A stretch of 38,099 nucleotides of DNA from Microcaldota archaeon (GCA_021792235.1 JAJYVC010000003.1:960-39058); one strand, 5' to 3'; shown: positions 9,157-18,463, counted from the first letter of the stretch. Notes: generated by a model not told the origin, from the sequence alone. Numbers and translations: made by a program.

Positions 9157-10989
9157 CTATATCACGTATATGATCCATCCCGCGACTATATATGCTCCGA
9201 CTATTACCAATGGAACAACTCTCTTGCCTACCTTTATTATTTCCATGCCTACCTTGTTGAGCAGCTCTTCCGATCCGGTGCCCCATACCTTGAAATTCCT
9301 GAACACGGTCGATCCGTGCGCCAATCCTACTGGTTCAATGTCATTTATGGCCTTTTCCACCATCCTATCCAGCACAGGTATTATATCAGACGGGGACGTG
9401 TGCCTTCCCAGGGAGTTACTTGCTGACATTGCCAGTGAATTGACCGAATGGGTGTCGGTAGTGTAGATCTCAGACGCCACTCTGTACTTGTATTTTATGT
9501 GGCTTATTACGGCATTCCTGAATCCGGGAAGCATGTTGTTTGCATCTATGTAAATCATGACGAACTTCCTGCGCCCGAATTCGAATATTCCTACACTGGA
9601 ATATCCTCTGCCAAGATCCGGATTGTGAAGGAGGTTAGTTATCTTCATATACGAAGCGCCGAACCGAAGCCTTCCTGCTTTCCTCTTTTCAGTAGCCCTT
9701 ATTATGGCCCTCTCATATTTTGGTATGTATCTGCTGAGCTTGCCAATTCCTTTCAATTCCTCGGGGCTCGCGCTCTCGAACCTTGAGTTATGTGCATCTA
9801 TCAATATGGTGAAGGCCCCATTTCTTCCTGCAAGCTTGCTCAAGCGCATGCCGACATTTCTGTCAATGTCCTCGGTGATCATCGGCGCCTTTGTCAGCGT
9901 AAGCAGGTTCAGGTCGTTCACCTTTATGTTGATCGCCCTGCATGGGTCATCCCTCCCAAATCCTATGCTGCCCTGCGCGCTTTTTGCCTTTCCGCTTGAC
10001 ATTGAGTCTACGTAACTGCAGATCCTTTTAGACATCGCGAATACCTGGTTGGTATTCATCGGGTTGTCCTCTATATTCACCGCACCGTGTATTATGAAAG
10101 GCGCTGAGTTGTATTTGGACGTTATCATGCTGCCCAGCGTCTCCGGAAATGCACTACCACCAACCGTGCCGAACGGGCCGTAATGAATGTCAGGCCTTAC
10201 AAATACTGCCTTCATCGATTTCTTCCCATACAGCACTGCTACATCTATGTCAACGTCCCTTCTGATTCCTCCACTTCCAAGTATGTTTGCATCTGTAGCA
10301 ATGTCGTACAGCCACTGATCTACCATGTTGCTGAACAGGTCTATGCTGCTTACTGAGAGCTTCTTCTTTGCAGGCCTGTCAAGCAGGTACAGTATTGCGT
10401 ATCCCATTACCAGAAAGACCAATATGCCCGAATAGAGCTTTACCAGCGCTATGTCTATGGGGAAATCGGCCTTAAGCAAGTAGCCGCCGAATGGAAAATA
10501 CATTAGTACGTTCAGTATCGGCTGTATTTCCGCAGTTATGGCTGCGCTCCTCTTCTGCCCTATTGCCACCCTGTTTATTATGAACCAGTAGCCATAGATG
10601 CTCGCATTGGCAAGAAGCAGTATGGCGTACGCAAGCGGGCCGTTATGGTCTACAGAAAACAGCATAGAGTCAGTGATGATGAATGCCGAATATGCACCAG
10701 ATACTGCAAGCGCGGCGAAAAGCAGATGCTTCGTCTTTACCTTTCTCTTGATGATCCTCATGGTCATTACTGTGAGCAGTGCGGGTAGGCTTACCACGAG
10801 TATGCCCGAGCTTGCACCCAGAAGGACTATGTCTATTACATTCGAGCCGCCCTTATAATGGACAAACAGGCTCGAAACGGATCCGGCAATTGCGCCAATA
10901 AGTATTATCAGGGCTATCTGGTTTATGCTGCTCGGTATTTCAAGTGTGAAGTAGCTAGAGTATTTCGTCAGGTCCCTTTTAGGCGCCAT
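9157..10989 (-). CDS. DUF2070-family archaeal membrane protein
   Basis: 610 aa, N-terminal TM bundle plus soluble domain with 'FVRPDIHYGPFGTVGGSAFPETL' and 'IDAHNSRFE' typical of DUF2070. Confidence 0.8.
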   Translation of the reverse strand: MAPKRDLTKYSSYFTLEIPSSINQIALIILIGAIAGSVSSLFVHYKGGSNVIDIVLLGASSGILVVSLPALLTVMTMRIIKRKVKTKHLLFAALAVSGAYSAFIITDSMLFSVDHNGPLAYAILLLANASIYGYWFIINRVAIGQKRSAAITAEIQPILNVLMYFPFGGYLLKADFPIDIALVKLYSGILVFLVMGYAILYLLDRPAKKKLSVSSIDLFSNMVDQWLYDIATDANILGSGGIRRDVDIDVAVLYGKKSMKAVFVRPDIHYGPFGTVGGSAFPETLGSMITSKYNSAPFIIHGAVNIEDNPMNTNQVFAMSKRICSYVDSMSSGKAKSAQGSIGFGRDDPCRAINIKVNDLNLLTLTKAPMITEDIDRNVGMRLSKLAGRNGAFTILIDAHNSRFESASPEELKGIGKLSRYIPKYERAIIRATEKRKAGRLRFGASYMKITNLLHNPDLGRGYSSVGIFEFGRRKFVMIYIDANNMLPGFRNAVISHIKYKYRVASEIYTTDTHSVNSLAMSASNSLGRHTSPSDIIPVLDRMVEKAINDIEPVGLAHGSTVFRNFKVWGTGSEELLNKVGMEIIKVGKRVVPLVIVGAYIVAGWIIYVI

Positions 10990-10998
10990 TTCAACACT

Positions 10999-11697
10999 TT
11001 ACCTGCCAAATCTCCTCTCACGGCTCTGATATTCGGAAAGTGCGTTATACAGGTCATGCCTGCTGAAGTCAGGCCACAGCTTGCTTGAGAAATAAAGCTC
11101 TGAATACGCAGCCTGCCATGGTATGAATCCGGAAAGCCTCTTTTCACCAGAAGTTCTTATTATGAAGTCAATGTCTGGCACTTCGTTGGATAGCAGGCAT
11201 TCAGTGAACCTGTTCGCATCAAGGTTCACTCCCTTTTTCGCAAGCCCCACTGCCTTCTTCGCTGCGAATATCAGGTCATCCTTGCCTCCATATCCTATCA
11301 GCATGTTTATGACCCTTTCCTTATTTTCCCTTGTCTTGCTTGCAAGGTCTGCGAGCGCCCTGTTCAGATCCTGCGGCAGTAGCTTCTTGTTGCTTATTAT
11401 GTTTAGCCGCACCCCCTCTCTCTGCAGCCTTTCTATTATCTCCCTGTCCTTGCACACTCTACGGTATATGCCAAAGAGTGCCTTGACCTCTCCCGGCGAT
11501 CGCCTTATGTTCTCAGATGACAGGGCCCATACTGTTATGTTTCTGACTCCGTATGATTTGCACCATTCGCTGAAGTCTAGGAATTTCTTTACGCCCTTGT
11601 CGTAACCCTCCATCATGGAAAGTCTATGCGCCTTGGCCCACCTTCTGTTACCGTCGGGTATTAATGCCAGAGATCTGGGCACTGAAGAGAACGCCAT
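10999..11697 (-). CDS. uppS: cis-prenyltransferase (undecaprenyl/dehydrodolichyl diphosphate synthase family)
   Basis: 'LALIPDGNRRWAKAHRLSMMEGYDKGVKKF' , 'VWALSSENIRRSPGEV', 'DFIIRTSGEKRLSGFIPWQAAYSELYF'. Confidence 0.95.
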   Translation of the reverse strand: MAFSSVPRSLALIPDGNRRWAKAHRLSMMEGYDKGVKKFLDFSEWCKSYGVRNITVWALSSENIRRSPGEVKALFGIYRRVCKDREIIERLQREGVRLNIISNKKLLPQDLNRALADLASKTRENKERVINMLIGYGGKDDLIFAAKKAVGLAKKGVNLDANRFTECLLSNEVPDIDFIIRTSGEKRLSGFIPWQAAYSELYFSSKLWPDFSRHDLYNALSEYQSRERRFGR

Positions 11698-11857
11698 TAT
11701 ATCTCGTGTAGTTGGTGTCTATTTATCTATTTAAATGTTTTTATCACGTTGTCACTGACCAATTCTCATTAGCGCCATTATCTCTGCCTACACCAGTGTA
11801 TATTATGTATTTTCCACTATTTATGCATTCCTCTAATCTGTAGCATTGGCTTGCGCC

Positions 11858-13078
11858 TCAGGCTGTTTCCAGCTCCTCTATCCTTGCCAGCTCGTTCAGC
11901 TTTGCCACTCTCTCCCCTCCGACGATGCCCGTCTTTATGAACTCCGATCCGAATGCCACTGCAAGGTGCGCTATGAAGTTGTCTGTTGTTTCCCTGCTTC
12001 TGTGGGACACTACTGTCTTGATGCCGTTCTTATGCGCAAGACCTATCACATCAAGCGTATCGCTCAGCGTGCCTATCTGGTTGACCTTTATCAGCACGCC
12101 GTTCGTGGAGCTGCTCTTTATGCCCTTCTCAAGCCTCTCCTTGTTCGTTGTGTATAAATCATCGCCTACTACCAGGCTGTTCTTTCCTATCTTCTTTGTA
12201 ATTTCTGCGAATCCGCCGAAATCATCCTCATTCATAGGATCCTCAACAACTGCAAGTCCAAAATCATCCCTCAGTTTCTCTACGAATGCCACATTATCGG
12301 CAGGGCTAAGTCTCCTATCTCCATACACATAGTGCCCATCCTTGAAGAATTCGCTTGCTGCAAAGTCGGCGCCAAGCTGCACGTCCACTCCAAGCTCCTC
12401 GACCGCACCGGCCATCTCATCTGCAAGAGCGAGGTTCTCCTGATCGGCAAGGCCAGTAACCCATGCACCTTCTATGTTCACTCCGGCCGGAATATGGAGT
12501 TTACCTATGATATAATCTCCCACCGACTTGTGCACGCGCGCATTTATTTCTATCCCGTTTGAAAAGCTGACATCCTTGGGTGAGATAAGTATCTCCTGTA
12601 TCGACATCCTGTCCTTGGAATGTGCACCTCCCCCTATCAGGTTGCCAAGTGGCATTGGTATTCCTTTCTTTATGCCCAGGCTCTTAGTAAAGCCATTGTA
12701 AACATACTCATAAAGCTCAAGCCCTTCCAGACTTGCAGCAAGCTTTGCGGTTGCAATGGATACTCCGGTGGCAACATTGCCGCCTATCACATTGAATCTC
12801 TCCCCGCCAACTTCATGCAGCGCAGAGTCAACATTCCTCTGCTCTCTTGCCCCAATGCCTATGATCTTCTTCTTGACCTCCTCCAAGTTCGATATGCCAA
12901 GATCGACATTGCCTTCAGGGAAGGCGAACACCTCATGCGATCCTGTGCTTGTGCTGTTTGCTATCGCCGCCGTAGCGCTCCTCTTCGCACAGCTTACCGT
13001 GACCTCTACTGTGAATCCGCCACGCGAATCAAGTATCTTCCTTGCATGCACATCCTTTATTGCATCATTTGGCATCAA
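11858..13078 (-). CDS. eno: Enolase (divergent)
   Basis: 'ARKILDSRGGFTVEV', 'STSTGSHE', 'VVEDPMNEDDF', 'VVGDDLYTTN', 'VLIKVNQIGTLSDTLD', 'VVSHRSRETTDNFIAHLAVAF', 'IKTGIVGGERVAKLNELARIEE'. Confidence 0.9.
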   Translation of the reverse strand: MMPNDAIKDVHARKILDSRGGFTVEVTVSCAKRSATAAIANSTSTGSHEVFAFPEGNVDLGISNLEEVKKKIIGIGAREQRNVDSALHEVGGERFNVIGGNVATGVSIATAKLAASLEGLELYEYVYNGFTKSLGIKKGIPMPLGNLIGGGAHSKDRMSIQEILISPKDVSFSNGIEINARVHKSVGDYIIGKLHIPAGVNIEGAWVTGLADQENLALADEMAGAVEELGVDVQLGADFAASEFFKDGHYVYGDRRLSPADNVAFVEKLRDDFGLAVVEDPMNEDDFGGFAEITKKIGKNSLVVGDDLYTTNKERLEKGIKSSSTNGVLIKVNQIGTLSDTLDVIGLAHKNGIKTVVSHRSRETTDNFIAHLAVAFGSEFIKTGIVGGERVAKLNELARIEELETA

Positions 13079-14318
13079 ATCTCCTCTTGATAATATAATC
13101 TACCAGCTGGTTGCCGTTCATGATCCTCATTGTCCCATGGGAATCGATGTTCTCGTCGAAATCAACTGCATCTGCCTTGGTGCTGTTCGCGTACCTTACC
13201 ATTACCGGTACCGGGTCCGAGGAATGGGCCTTAAGCGGGCACGGGGTGGCATGGTCGCATGTTACGCACATGTCGACATCAAGCTCCCTTATGCGCGAGA
13301 AGAATTCGCTGTCTATCTCCTCAAGTATCTTTTTCTTAAGCAGTGCATCACCGTCATGTCCCGGTTCGTCAGGTCCCTTTATGTGTACATACATGAAGTC
13401 GTATCTGCTCAGATTCTGTATCACAAGCTCTGCCATCCTCCTGTACCTCCCCTTTCTGTCCTTAAGCTCCTCGAGCCCTATGGGCTCCATTCCGAGCACT
13501 TTTGCTATGCCTGTCTCTACAGGCATCTCGGCTATGAATGCGCACTTCATGCCGTACCTTGCTTCAAACGTCTCAACTTTCGGCAGCCCCACTCCGGCAT
13601 CCCTGAGCAGAAGTGCATTGGCCCTGAGCAGCCCTTCATCGCCCCTCCTCGAATTCACCTTCGAATGTGCAAGTTTCTCAATGACCTTGTCGATGAACGC
13701 ATTTACTATGTATGCAGTGTTGGCCGATGCCTCAGATTCATCTAGCGGAACGACTTTTGGAAGCTTCTTGCTTGCGACCTCCTCAGCAACCGATATGTTC
13801 CCTTTCCTTACGTATCCTATGTCTGCATTGGAGACGTTTGCAGACAGACTCTTCTCGCTGTAGAACACACACGCTCCTCGATGGCCTACAGTAGATTTGA
13901 ACTTAAACGTAATCCCTTTAATGCCCAGGTCGATCTCCGAAATCTCCTTTTCAAGCGCCTTCGCATCACCTGTCTCTATCCTTCCTGCCCTCCTGTCAAT
14001 GATGTCCCTGTCTGCGTTTATTGTAGCAAAGTTGCACCTGAATGCCACCGAACGATCATCTACTTCCATTCCTGCCCCGTATGCCTCGAGGGGCCCCCTT
14101 CCAGTGTACGCCGACATATCATATCCGAGTATGGAAAAAACCGCAGCATCAGATTCGGGAGCTACGCCCTTTCCTATCGGATACATCATGCCCTTTATTG
14201 ATTGCGAGGCCAGATGCCTGAGGTTAGGCATGTTCGCGCTCTGGAGGGGAGTCATGCCATTAAGGGCGTCATTCTTCCTGTCCGCAGCACCGTCAAGTAT
14301 AACGAATAACAAGGCCAT
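13065..14318 (-). CDS. apgM: 2,3-bisphosphoglycerate-independent phosphoglycerate mutase, archaeal type
   Basis: 'LFVILDGAADRKNDALNGMTPLQSANMPNLRHLA', 'PESDAAVFSILGYD', 'TGRGPLEAYGAGMEV', 'CVTCDHATPC'. GTG 14333 is an alternative start; overlaps eno start by 14 bp. Confidence 0.92.
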   Translation of the reverse strand: MALLFVILDGAADRKNDALNGMTPLQSANMPNLRHLASQSIKGMMYPIGKGVAPESDAAVFSILGYDMSAYTGRGPLEAYGAGMEVDDRSVAFRCNFATINADRDIIDRRAGRIETGDAKALEKEISEIDLGIKGITFKFKSTVGHRGACVFYSEKSLSANVSNADIGYVRKGNISVAEEVASKKLPKVVPLDESEASANTAYIVNAFIDKVIEKLAHSKVNSRRGDEGLLRANALLLRDAGVGLPKVETFEARYGMKCAFIAEMPVETGIAKVLGMEPIGLEELKDRKGRYRRMAELVIQNLSRYDFMYVHIKGPDEPGHDGDALLKKKILEEIDSEFFSRIRELDVDMCVTCDHATPCPLKAHSSDPVPVMVRYANSTKADAVDFDENIDSHGTMRIMNGNQLVDYIIKRRFDAK

Positions 14319-14416
14319 GGATGCACTATGCACATCTCATATTCAAACTATTTATAACCTAAGCATGTGCATCGGCTATTGCCGCACATGTCGTATACCT
14401 CGCAAAGAAACTGGCA

Positions 14417-14779
14417 TTATCCAAGCTGCTTCACAAAAGCAGCGAATTCTATTTCCAGCTTCGTAACCCTGCCTTCGTTACTATATGTGGCATATACCTG
14501 ATAAGTGCCCTCACCATAGCCTGCCTCGCTTACCACTGCCAGTTTATTGCCTTCTTCAAGCTGTCCTGCTTTGGTGGATGAGAGTAATATGCGGGTAGCT
14601 GCACTGTGTGAAAAGTCATTTCTTTCCGGTTTGCCTTGGTCATAATCGTCGTTTTTCCATGTGTCTAGGAATGAGGGATCAACAACAATTACCTGTCCCG
14701 TGTCGACATTAACCCTACCTACCAATACTCTTCTAACCATCCAACTACCACAAATACAATTGCACACGGTATTTATCAT
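14417..14779 (-). CDS. Uncharacterised small protein (likely start MVRRVLVG at codon 14)
   Basis: 120-aa ORF; 'VNVDTGQVIVVDPSFLDTW...AGYGEGTYQVYATYSNEGRVTKLEIEF' resembles widespread small bacterial/phage-associated proteins of unknown function. Confidence 0.65.
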   Translation of the reverse strand: MINTVCNCICGSWMVRRVLVGRVNVDTGQVIVVDPSFLDTWKNDDYDQGKPERNDFSHSAATRILLSSTKAGQLEEGNKLAVVSEAGYGEGTYQVYATYSNEGRVTKLEIEFAAFVKQLG

Positions 14780-14891
14780 GCTTATGAATAGGAATTCAAT
14801 GGCCGATGTTTTACATGACTTGTAAGCAGATAGGCCAATAGCCAGTGCAAAGATAACAAGCTATAAATAAGTTCGACAAGAGTATACCACC

Positions 14892-15440
14892 ATGTCCTCT
14901 AAAAAATCAGAAGCAGAGGAAACCGAGGAGCTGATAAAGAGCAGAATAAGGGCCATACCAGACTATCCGAAGCCCGGCATAACCTTCAGGGACATAACCC
15001 CACTGCTCAAGGACAGCGTGGCGTTCTCGAAGTGCATAGATCTGCTGGCAGACAGGGTATCTGCATACGACTTCGACTATATCGCAGGCATAGAGGCCCG
15101 CGGCTTCATAGTAGCTTCGGCACTTGCCTACAAGTTGGGCAGGGGCTTAATCCCGATAAGGAAAAAAGGCAAGCTTCCGTATTCAAAGATAAGTAAGAGT
15201 TACCAGCTCGAATACGGCATTGAGACCATAGAGGTGCACAGTGACTCGGTGGAGAGGGGCAGCGGCGTGCTGATAGCTGATGACCTGCTGGCTACTGGTG
15301 GCACCGCAAGCGCAGGTGCCGACTTGATAAGGGACCTAGGGGCGGAAGTAAAGGGATATGCATTCATAGTCGAGCTTGAATTCCTGGGAGGGCGTACCAG
15401 GCTTGGAGACAGGGACATCTGCTCGCTCGTAAAGTACTGA
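14892..15440 (+). CDS. apt: Adenine phosphoribosyltransferase
   Basis: 'IRAIPDYPKPGITFRDITPLLKD', 'GIEARGFIVASALAYKLG', PRPP-binding 'VLIADDLLATGGTASA'. Confidence 0.95.
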   Translation: MSSKKSEAEETEELIKSRIRAIPDYPKPGITFRDITPLLKDSVAFSKCIDLLADRVSAYDFDYIAGIEARGFIVASALAYKLGRGLIPIRKKGKLPYSKISKSYQLEYGIETIEVHSDSVERGSGVLIADDLLATGGTASAGADLIRDLGAEVKGYAFIVELEFLGGRTRLGDRDICSLVKY

Positions 15441-15512
15441 CCTACATCAAATGTCAAACCGTTCAGGCTTGTTTTTAAATTTTGGCATTTCAATACAATT
15501 CAGTGCAGCCGG

Positions 15513-16859
15513 ATGAAGACCAAGATAGTAGCTACGTATGGTCCAAGCATAGAGGGCCGCCCAGTGCTTTCCAAGATAATGAAGCATGTGGATGTGTTCA
15601 GGTTGAACTTTTCCCATGGAAACGAAGAGACATGGGCAGAGGCCATTGAGAACATATCACACGTATCCAGATTAATGAACAGGGAGGTCTCTCTCCTTGC
15701 TGATCTCCCTGGCCCCAAGATAAGGATAGGCGACCTTAAAAGCAGCATTGGAGTGAAGAAAGGGGAACTTGTAACGTTCAGATACGGAAAGCCTTCTGAA
15801 GGTGCAGTGCCGCTAGACCATGATATATTCAGATACCTGAACAAGAAATCAGTGATATCTATAGGGGACGGGTACCCTAATTTCAGGGTAATAGGTCTTA
15901 GCAAGGGCAATATAACCTGCCGCGCGCTCAATTCAGGCGCCCTTTCAAGCAGGAAGGGCATAAATATAATGAACGGCAGGGTCACGGCTGCGCCTCCAAC
16001 CGCAGAAGACGTGAAGCTTGCGAGGTTCGCAAAGAGGAACGGGTTCGATTTCATAGGGATGTCATTCGTGAGGTCTGCGCAGAACATAAGCGATCTGAGG
16101 AAGAAGATTGGTGGCGCATACGTCATAGCAAAGATAGAGCGTGCGGAAGCAGTCAAGCATATAGACAGCATAGTCTTGGAGGCCGATGCGATAATGGTGG
16201 CAAGAGGCGACCTTGCCTTCGAGATACCTGTAGAGACATTGCCCATAATTCAGGCAAGGATAATACGCGCTTCACTGAAGTTCCATAAACCAGTCATAGT
16301 GGCCACGCAGATGCTTGCAAGCATGGTGAACAACCCAATGCCTACAAGGGCTGAGGTGAATGACATAGCCACTGCGGTGGCAAGCGGTGCAGACTGCGTG
16401 ATGCTCAGCGAAGAATCGGCGGTAGGCAAGTATCCGATCGAATCCGTAAGGACCCTCGCTACTACGGCAAGGAATGCAGAGGAGATAGCCCTTCACCATC
16501 AGGACTTCAGGATAGGTGCTATAAGCGATAGCATAGCCTTTGCCGCAGCAGAGATAGCAGACAACTATAGGACTGACTGCATATTTGCGCCAACACAGAC
16601 TGGCAGCACGGCAAAAAAGCTTTCTGCGCTGAGGCCTAGGTCCGGCATAATCGCGCTAAGCACTTCAAAGAAAGTGAGAAAGATGCTCAATATATACTAC
16701 GGCGTGCGCAGCGAAGCTATTCGTAAGTACAATACCGTTGACGGCATGCTTGAACAGGTAAAGGCGATAGCGCGTAAGAGGGGTGCGAGCAGATATATCG
16801 TAGTGTCAGGCTCACCAAACCATGCTGGCAGCACTAACACTCTTAAGTACATAGAATGA
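15513..16859 (+). CDS. pyk: Pyruvate kinase
   Basis: 'TKIVATYGPS', 'VFRLNFSHGNEE', 'LADLPGPKIRIGDL', 'IMVARGDLAFEIP', 'KPVIVATQMLASMVNNPMPTRAEVNDIATAVASGADCVMLSEESAVGKYP'. Confidence 0.97.
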   Translation: MKTKIVATYGPSIEGRPVLSKIMKHVDVFRLNFSHGNEETWAEAIENISHVSRLMNREVSLLADLPGPKIRIGDLKSSIGVKKGELVTFRYGKPSEGAVPLDHDIFRYLNKKSVISIGDGYPNFRVIGLSKGNITCRALNSGALSSRKGINIMNGRVTAAPPTAEDVKLARFAKRNGFDFIGMSFVRSAQNISDLRKKIGGAYVIAKIERAEAVKHIDSIVLEADAIMVARGDLAFEIPVETLPIIQARIIRASLKFHKPVIVATQMLASMVNNPMPTRAEVNDIATAVASGADCVMLSEESAVGKYPIESVRTLATTARNAEEIALHHQDFRIGAISDSIAFAAAEIADNYRTDCIFAPTQTGSTAKKLSALRPRSGIIALSTSKKVRKMLNIYYGVRSEAIRKYNTVDGMLEQVKAIARKRGASRYIVVSGSPNHAGSTNTLKYIE

Positions 16860-16939
16860 TAAACCGTGCCTCATCACAACCTGCAAGCCAAGCTGCAGCC
16901 AACGCATAATCTAATATACTTGCCGAACGAAGGGTTGAT

Positions 16940-17584
16940 GTGGCTGATGATATGCTGGTTCTCTCAATAACGTCATGGTTGCTGCAGGTCATCTCAGGAA
17001 CCTACTCAACCATAAATACGTTTATAACTACACATGGGCTAGCGGCCATAGTGGCGCTGATGGCCCTGGAATCTGCATCTTTACCAATACCAAGCGAGGT
17101 AATACTGCCTCTTGCGGGCAGGTTTGCGGCAGCTGGTGATTTCAGTTTATATCTGGCTATTGCAGCATCGATAGTCGGTACAGTGATAGGGATAACGGTA
17201 GATTATGCAATAGCATATGTGCTGGAAAAGGAGGTAGTGTACAAGCACCTAAGTGCATTCCACATAAAGAAGTCTGATCTTGACGCATTCGATGCGTGGT
17301 TCGCAAAGAACGGCGCATTCGCAGTCTTCGTCGCAAGGCTGCTCCCTGTGGTAAGGGGGCTGATAAGCCTACCAGCCGGGTTCGCAAAGATGTCGCTAAG
17401 GGACTTCTACTTGTACTCGATAGCAGGGTCGCTGATATGGAATGTCGCATTGATAATGTTCGGGTACTGGGCCCTAGCAACATCTAATGCACAGCTCATG
17501 TTTGCTGCAATTGCCGCATTTGCTATAGTGCTTTACCTTACATACAGGATAGGCATGAAAAGGATAAGCAGACACAGCAAGTAG
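16940..17584 (+). CDS. DedA/SNARE-associated family membrane protein
   Basis: 'MALESASLPIPSEVILPLAGRFAA' and 'FVARLLPVVRGLISLPAGFAKMSLRDFYLYSIAGSLIWN' DedA motifs; GTG start. Confidence 0.92.
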   Translation: MADDMLVLSITSWLLQVISGTYSTINTFITTHGLAAIVALMALESASLPIPSEVILPLAGRFAAAGDFSLYLAIAASIVGTVIGITVDYAIAYVLEKEVVYKHLSAFHIKKSDLDAFDAWFAKNGAFAVFVARLLPVVRGLISLPAGFAKMSLRDFYLYSIAGSLIWNVALIMFGYWALATSNAQLMFAAIAAFAIVLYLTYRIGMKRISRHSK

Positions 17585-17623
17585 CGCGCAGATGGGAAAT
17601 GCGAATTATATGCGTCACAGAAC

Positions 17624-17953
17624 CTATGCGGCTTTTGATTCAAGTATGTAGTTCTTCACTATCTTTATTACTTGGTCGATTGCCTTCTTTATGTCTGCCT
17701 CGGTCTTAGCTCCGGTGCATATTATCTTTCCGTTCTTGAACAGGAGCAGTGCTGTCTTTGGTTCATGTATCTTGCATATGGCGCCAGGGAACTGCTCTGG
17801 CTCATAATCGACGTCAGGCGACGCCTTTGCTATGCCGTAAAGGTCAAGCTCGACACCAAGGTCGGCACTTGCTACTATGTTCTCTATCTTGAACTTCGTG
17901 TTAAGCTCAACACGCTTACCTGACTTTGTCTTAGCAGCATTTGAGTTACCCAT
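17624..17953 (-). CDS. tbp: Single-repeat TATA-binding protein (half-TBP), 109 aa
   Basis: 'IENIVASADLGVELDLYGIAKASPDVDYEPEQFPGAICKIHEPKTALLLFKNGKIICTGAKTEADIKKAIDQVIKIVKN' equals one canonical TBP repeat; normal TBP (~180 aa) has two. Confidence 0.93.
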   Translation of the reverse strand: MGNSNAAKTKSGKRVELNTKFKIENIVASADLGVELDLYGIAKASPDVDYEPEQFPGAICKIHEPKTALLLFKNGKIICTGAKTEADIKKAIDQVIKIVKNYILESKAA

Positions 17954-17984
17954 TTATACCACTATTTAAAGATATCTACTGAAA

Positions 17985-18004
17985 GGTATTTATATATGCA
18001 TACC
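17985..18004. promoter_or_regulatory. Quasi-palindromic TATA region shared by divergent tbp and eL21 genes
   Basis: GGTATTTATATATGCATACC; TATA-like on both strands, ~32-52 bp upstream of the tbp ATG (17953) and ~46 bp or more upstream of the eL21 ATG (18050). Confidence 0.5.
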
Positions 18005-18049
18005 AAAAGGTATCTTGCCTGATTGTATACAATTAGCATAGCTGATAGA

Positions 18050-18337
18050 ATGTCGCAGAGGTCGCACGGATTGTTTGTGGGAAGAACGAGGCAGCTTGCA
18101 AGGCACCACCGATTGTCCAGAATGGGAATAACAGGACTAATAAAAGAGTTCAAAATTGATGACAGAGTAGTGATACTCCCAAAGGGCAACTTCAAGAACA
18201 TACCTCATCCCAGGTACAAGGGAAGGGTGGGAAGGGTGATAGAGAAGAGAGGTGCCGCCTATGTCGTTGAGGTTGAAACCTCAAGGTCCAAATCAGCAAA
18301 GATAATAGTGCCTCAGGTGCACCTTGAGAAGGCATGA
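18050..18337 (+). CDS. rpl21e: 50S ribosomal protein eL21 (L21e)
   Basis: 'RSHGLFVGRTRQLARHHRLSRMGITGLIKEFKIDDRVVILPKGNFKNIPHPRYKGRVGRVIEKRGAAYVVEV'. Confidence 0.93.
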   Translation: MSQRSHGLFVGRTRQLARHHRLSRMGITGLIKEFKIDDRVVILPKGNFKNIPHPRYKGRVGRVIEKRGAAYVVEVETSRSKSAKIIVPQVHLEKA

Positions 18338-18463
18338 ACAGGCATCTGGCATAATGGAATCCTGACTTATTCTGCAGTCTGTTCGTACAAAATACTTAAA
18401 TCCGCAGACAGCGGATTAGTACAATGCTGCAATTTTGCAGTTGTAAAGGCGATAAAAGATATC

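Noticed and set aside
12756-13745. 329-aa plus-strand ORF
   Set aside because: Antisense to both eno and apgM; composition typical of an antisense frame.
13111-13863. 250-aa plus-strand ORF
   Set aside because: Antisense to apgM; Ser/Phe-rich shadow ORF.
15500-16246. 248-aa minus-strand ORF
   Set aside because: Antisense to pyruvate kinase.
17584-17624. Possible missing second TBP repeat downstream of the half-TBP
   Set aside because: Only 40 bp before the convergent DedA gene; no TBP-like coding in any frame, so a split or frameshifted second repeat is not supported here.
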